Assembly (NCBI GenBank): GCA_013696525.1
Contig: JACCYK010000274.1
Coordinates: 1-6,210 of the forward strand
Length of the DNA: 6,210 bases
Source of the DNA: Chloroflexia bacterium
GTDB taxonomy: Bacteria; Chloroflexota; Chloroflexia; Thermomicrobiales; UBA6265
Direction of reading: 5' to 3'
Part shown: in pieces, positions 5,537 to 6,210 of the stretch
Layout: each line of letters begins with the position of its first letter
Numbering within the stretch: the stretch's first letter is position 1
Program-made: the position numbers and the translations under genes
Notes under the pieces: model-generated
What the model saw: the letters and a program-made list of their open reading frames with translations, nothing else
Databases searched by the model: none
What the model was told of the DNA's origin: nothing

Positions 5537-6210
5537 ATGACGAATGACAGGATGCAGGAATCGAGCTCAGGCGAGACAGTCGTCGATCTCGTTCTGGCGG
5601 AGCGGGTGCTGGCCGCGATCGATCAGGAGGAGACGGTCGCGTTCCTGCAGGAGTTGGTTCGTTGTCCGACCGTCAACCCGCCGGGCGATGTGCGGGCGGC
5701 GGCGGCGGTCTGCGCTGCAAAGTTGCTCGGGGCCGGGTTCGCGGTTGAGGTGGTGGGACCGGCGCCGGAGCTGCAGAATGTGGTGGCGACCCTTACCGGC
5801 CAGGGCGGCGGGCCACGCCTGGCGTTCAATGCCCATTATGACGTGGTGCCGACCGGTGAGGAGAGCGGCTGGCGGTTCCCGCCGTTTGGCGGCGAGATCG
5901 ACGGCGGCCGGGTCTATGGCCGGGGTGCGGGCGACGACAAGGCGAGCGTGACGGCGCAGGTGATGGCCGGCGTCGCCCTCGCTCGGTCGGGGGTGCCGCT
6001 GGCGGGCACGTTGATCGTGACCGAAGTGGCCGACGAAGAGACGGGCGGCGAGCTTGGCGCCGGTTTCATCGTCAGCAACGGCCATGTCGAAGCCGATTAC
6101 GTCATTGTCGGTGAGCAGACCAGGGGTCAGATCTGCATCGGGGAACGGGGCGGGGTGGCCGTCGGGCTCACCGTCTTTGGCGCCACTGGTCATGCCGCCA
6201 CGCCTTGGAT
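5537..6210 (+). CDS. M20 family metallopeptidase, ArgE/DapE/CPG2-like (partial, 3' end outside window)
   Basis: The 224 visible residues are the first half of a two-zinc (or cobalt) amidohydrolase that cleaves N-acyl amino acids, dipeptides or related amides, normally in the cytoplasm. The catalytic domain starts with the helix around VAFLQELVRCPTVNPPG (34-50). FNAHYDVVP (97-105) gives metal ligand His100 and Asp102. GRGAGDDK (128-135) gives the bridging Asp133, with Asp134 where Met is common. ADEETGG (165-171) gives the general base Glu167 and ligand Glu168. VGEQT (191-195) gives ligand Glu193. GERGGVAVGLTVFGATGHAA (202-221) starts the lid/dimerisation domain. The last His ligand lies outside the window. 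All visible catalytic residues are intact, so the gene looks functional. Substrate among ArgE, DapE, CPG2 or dipeptidase types cannot be decided from this half. It lies 184 bases after the kinase-like gene on the same strand and may have its own promoter. Confidence 0.92.
   Translation, partial: MTNDRMQESSSGETVVDLVLAERVLAAIDQEETVAFLQELVRCPTVNPPGDVRAAAAVCAAKLLGAGFAVEVVGPAPELQNVVATLTGQGGGPRLAFNAHYDVVPTGEESGWRFPPFGGEIDGGRVYGRGAGDDKASVTAQVMAGVALARSGVPLAGTLIVTEVADEETGGELGAGFIVSNGHVEADYVIVGEQTRGQICIGERGGVAVGLTVFGATGHAATPW

Overview
High-GC bacterial chromosome fragment: coding parts are roughly 65-72% G+C, and the spacers near 561-640 and 3721-3870 are clearly poorer in G+C. No RNA gene, insertion sequence or CRISPR array is visible. 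Taxonomy cannot be fixed from the sequence. The GC level, GTG starts and gene content would fit Chloroflexota or another high-GC soil or thermophile lineage, but that is a guess.

Layout. (1) 1-614, minus strand: a type II toxin-antitoxin module. It has a DUF1778 ribbon-helix-helix antitoxin (197-520) directly followed, with no gap, by a GNAT acetyltransferase toxin cut off by the left edge (1-196). A perfect 10-bp inverted repeat (586-608) lies inside the likely promoter, and a second GC-rich hairpin (542-559) sits in the leader. (2) 769-3418, minus strand: a compact three-gene operon whose stop and start codons overlap. The order of transcription is a GT4-type glycosyltransferase (2438-3418), an NDST/3-OST-like sulfotransferase (1611-2441) and a second sulfotransferase of a different subclass (769-1614). 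Together they look like part of a pathway for a sulfated cell-surface glycan or glycolipid. (3) 3419-3894: a divergent spacer with a nested inverted repeat, a possible short leader ORF and a possible decayed glycosyltransferase start. (4) 3895-5352, plus strand: an APH/maltokinase-fold phosphotransferase with an altered catalytic loop and an uncertain N-terminus. (5) 5537-6210, plus strand: the first half of an M20 metallopeptidase of the ArgE/DapE/CPG2 type, with a strong ribosome binding site.

How they may work together. The glycosyltransferase and the two sulfotransferases probably act in sequence on one product, and the divergent kinase-like protein may belong to the same locus. The toxin-antitoxin module has its own promoter and is functionally separate, as the M20 peptidase appears to be. 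The window holds no PAPS-synthesis gene (cysC, cysN or cysD type), so the sulfate donor must come from elsewhere. Nothing here is clearly a wholly new system. The best leads are the paired-sulfotransferase operon, the structured leader in front of it, and the operator architecture of the toxin-antitoxin module.
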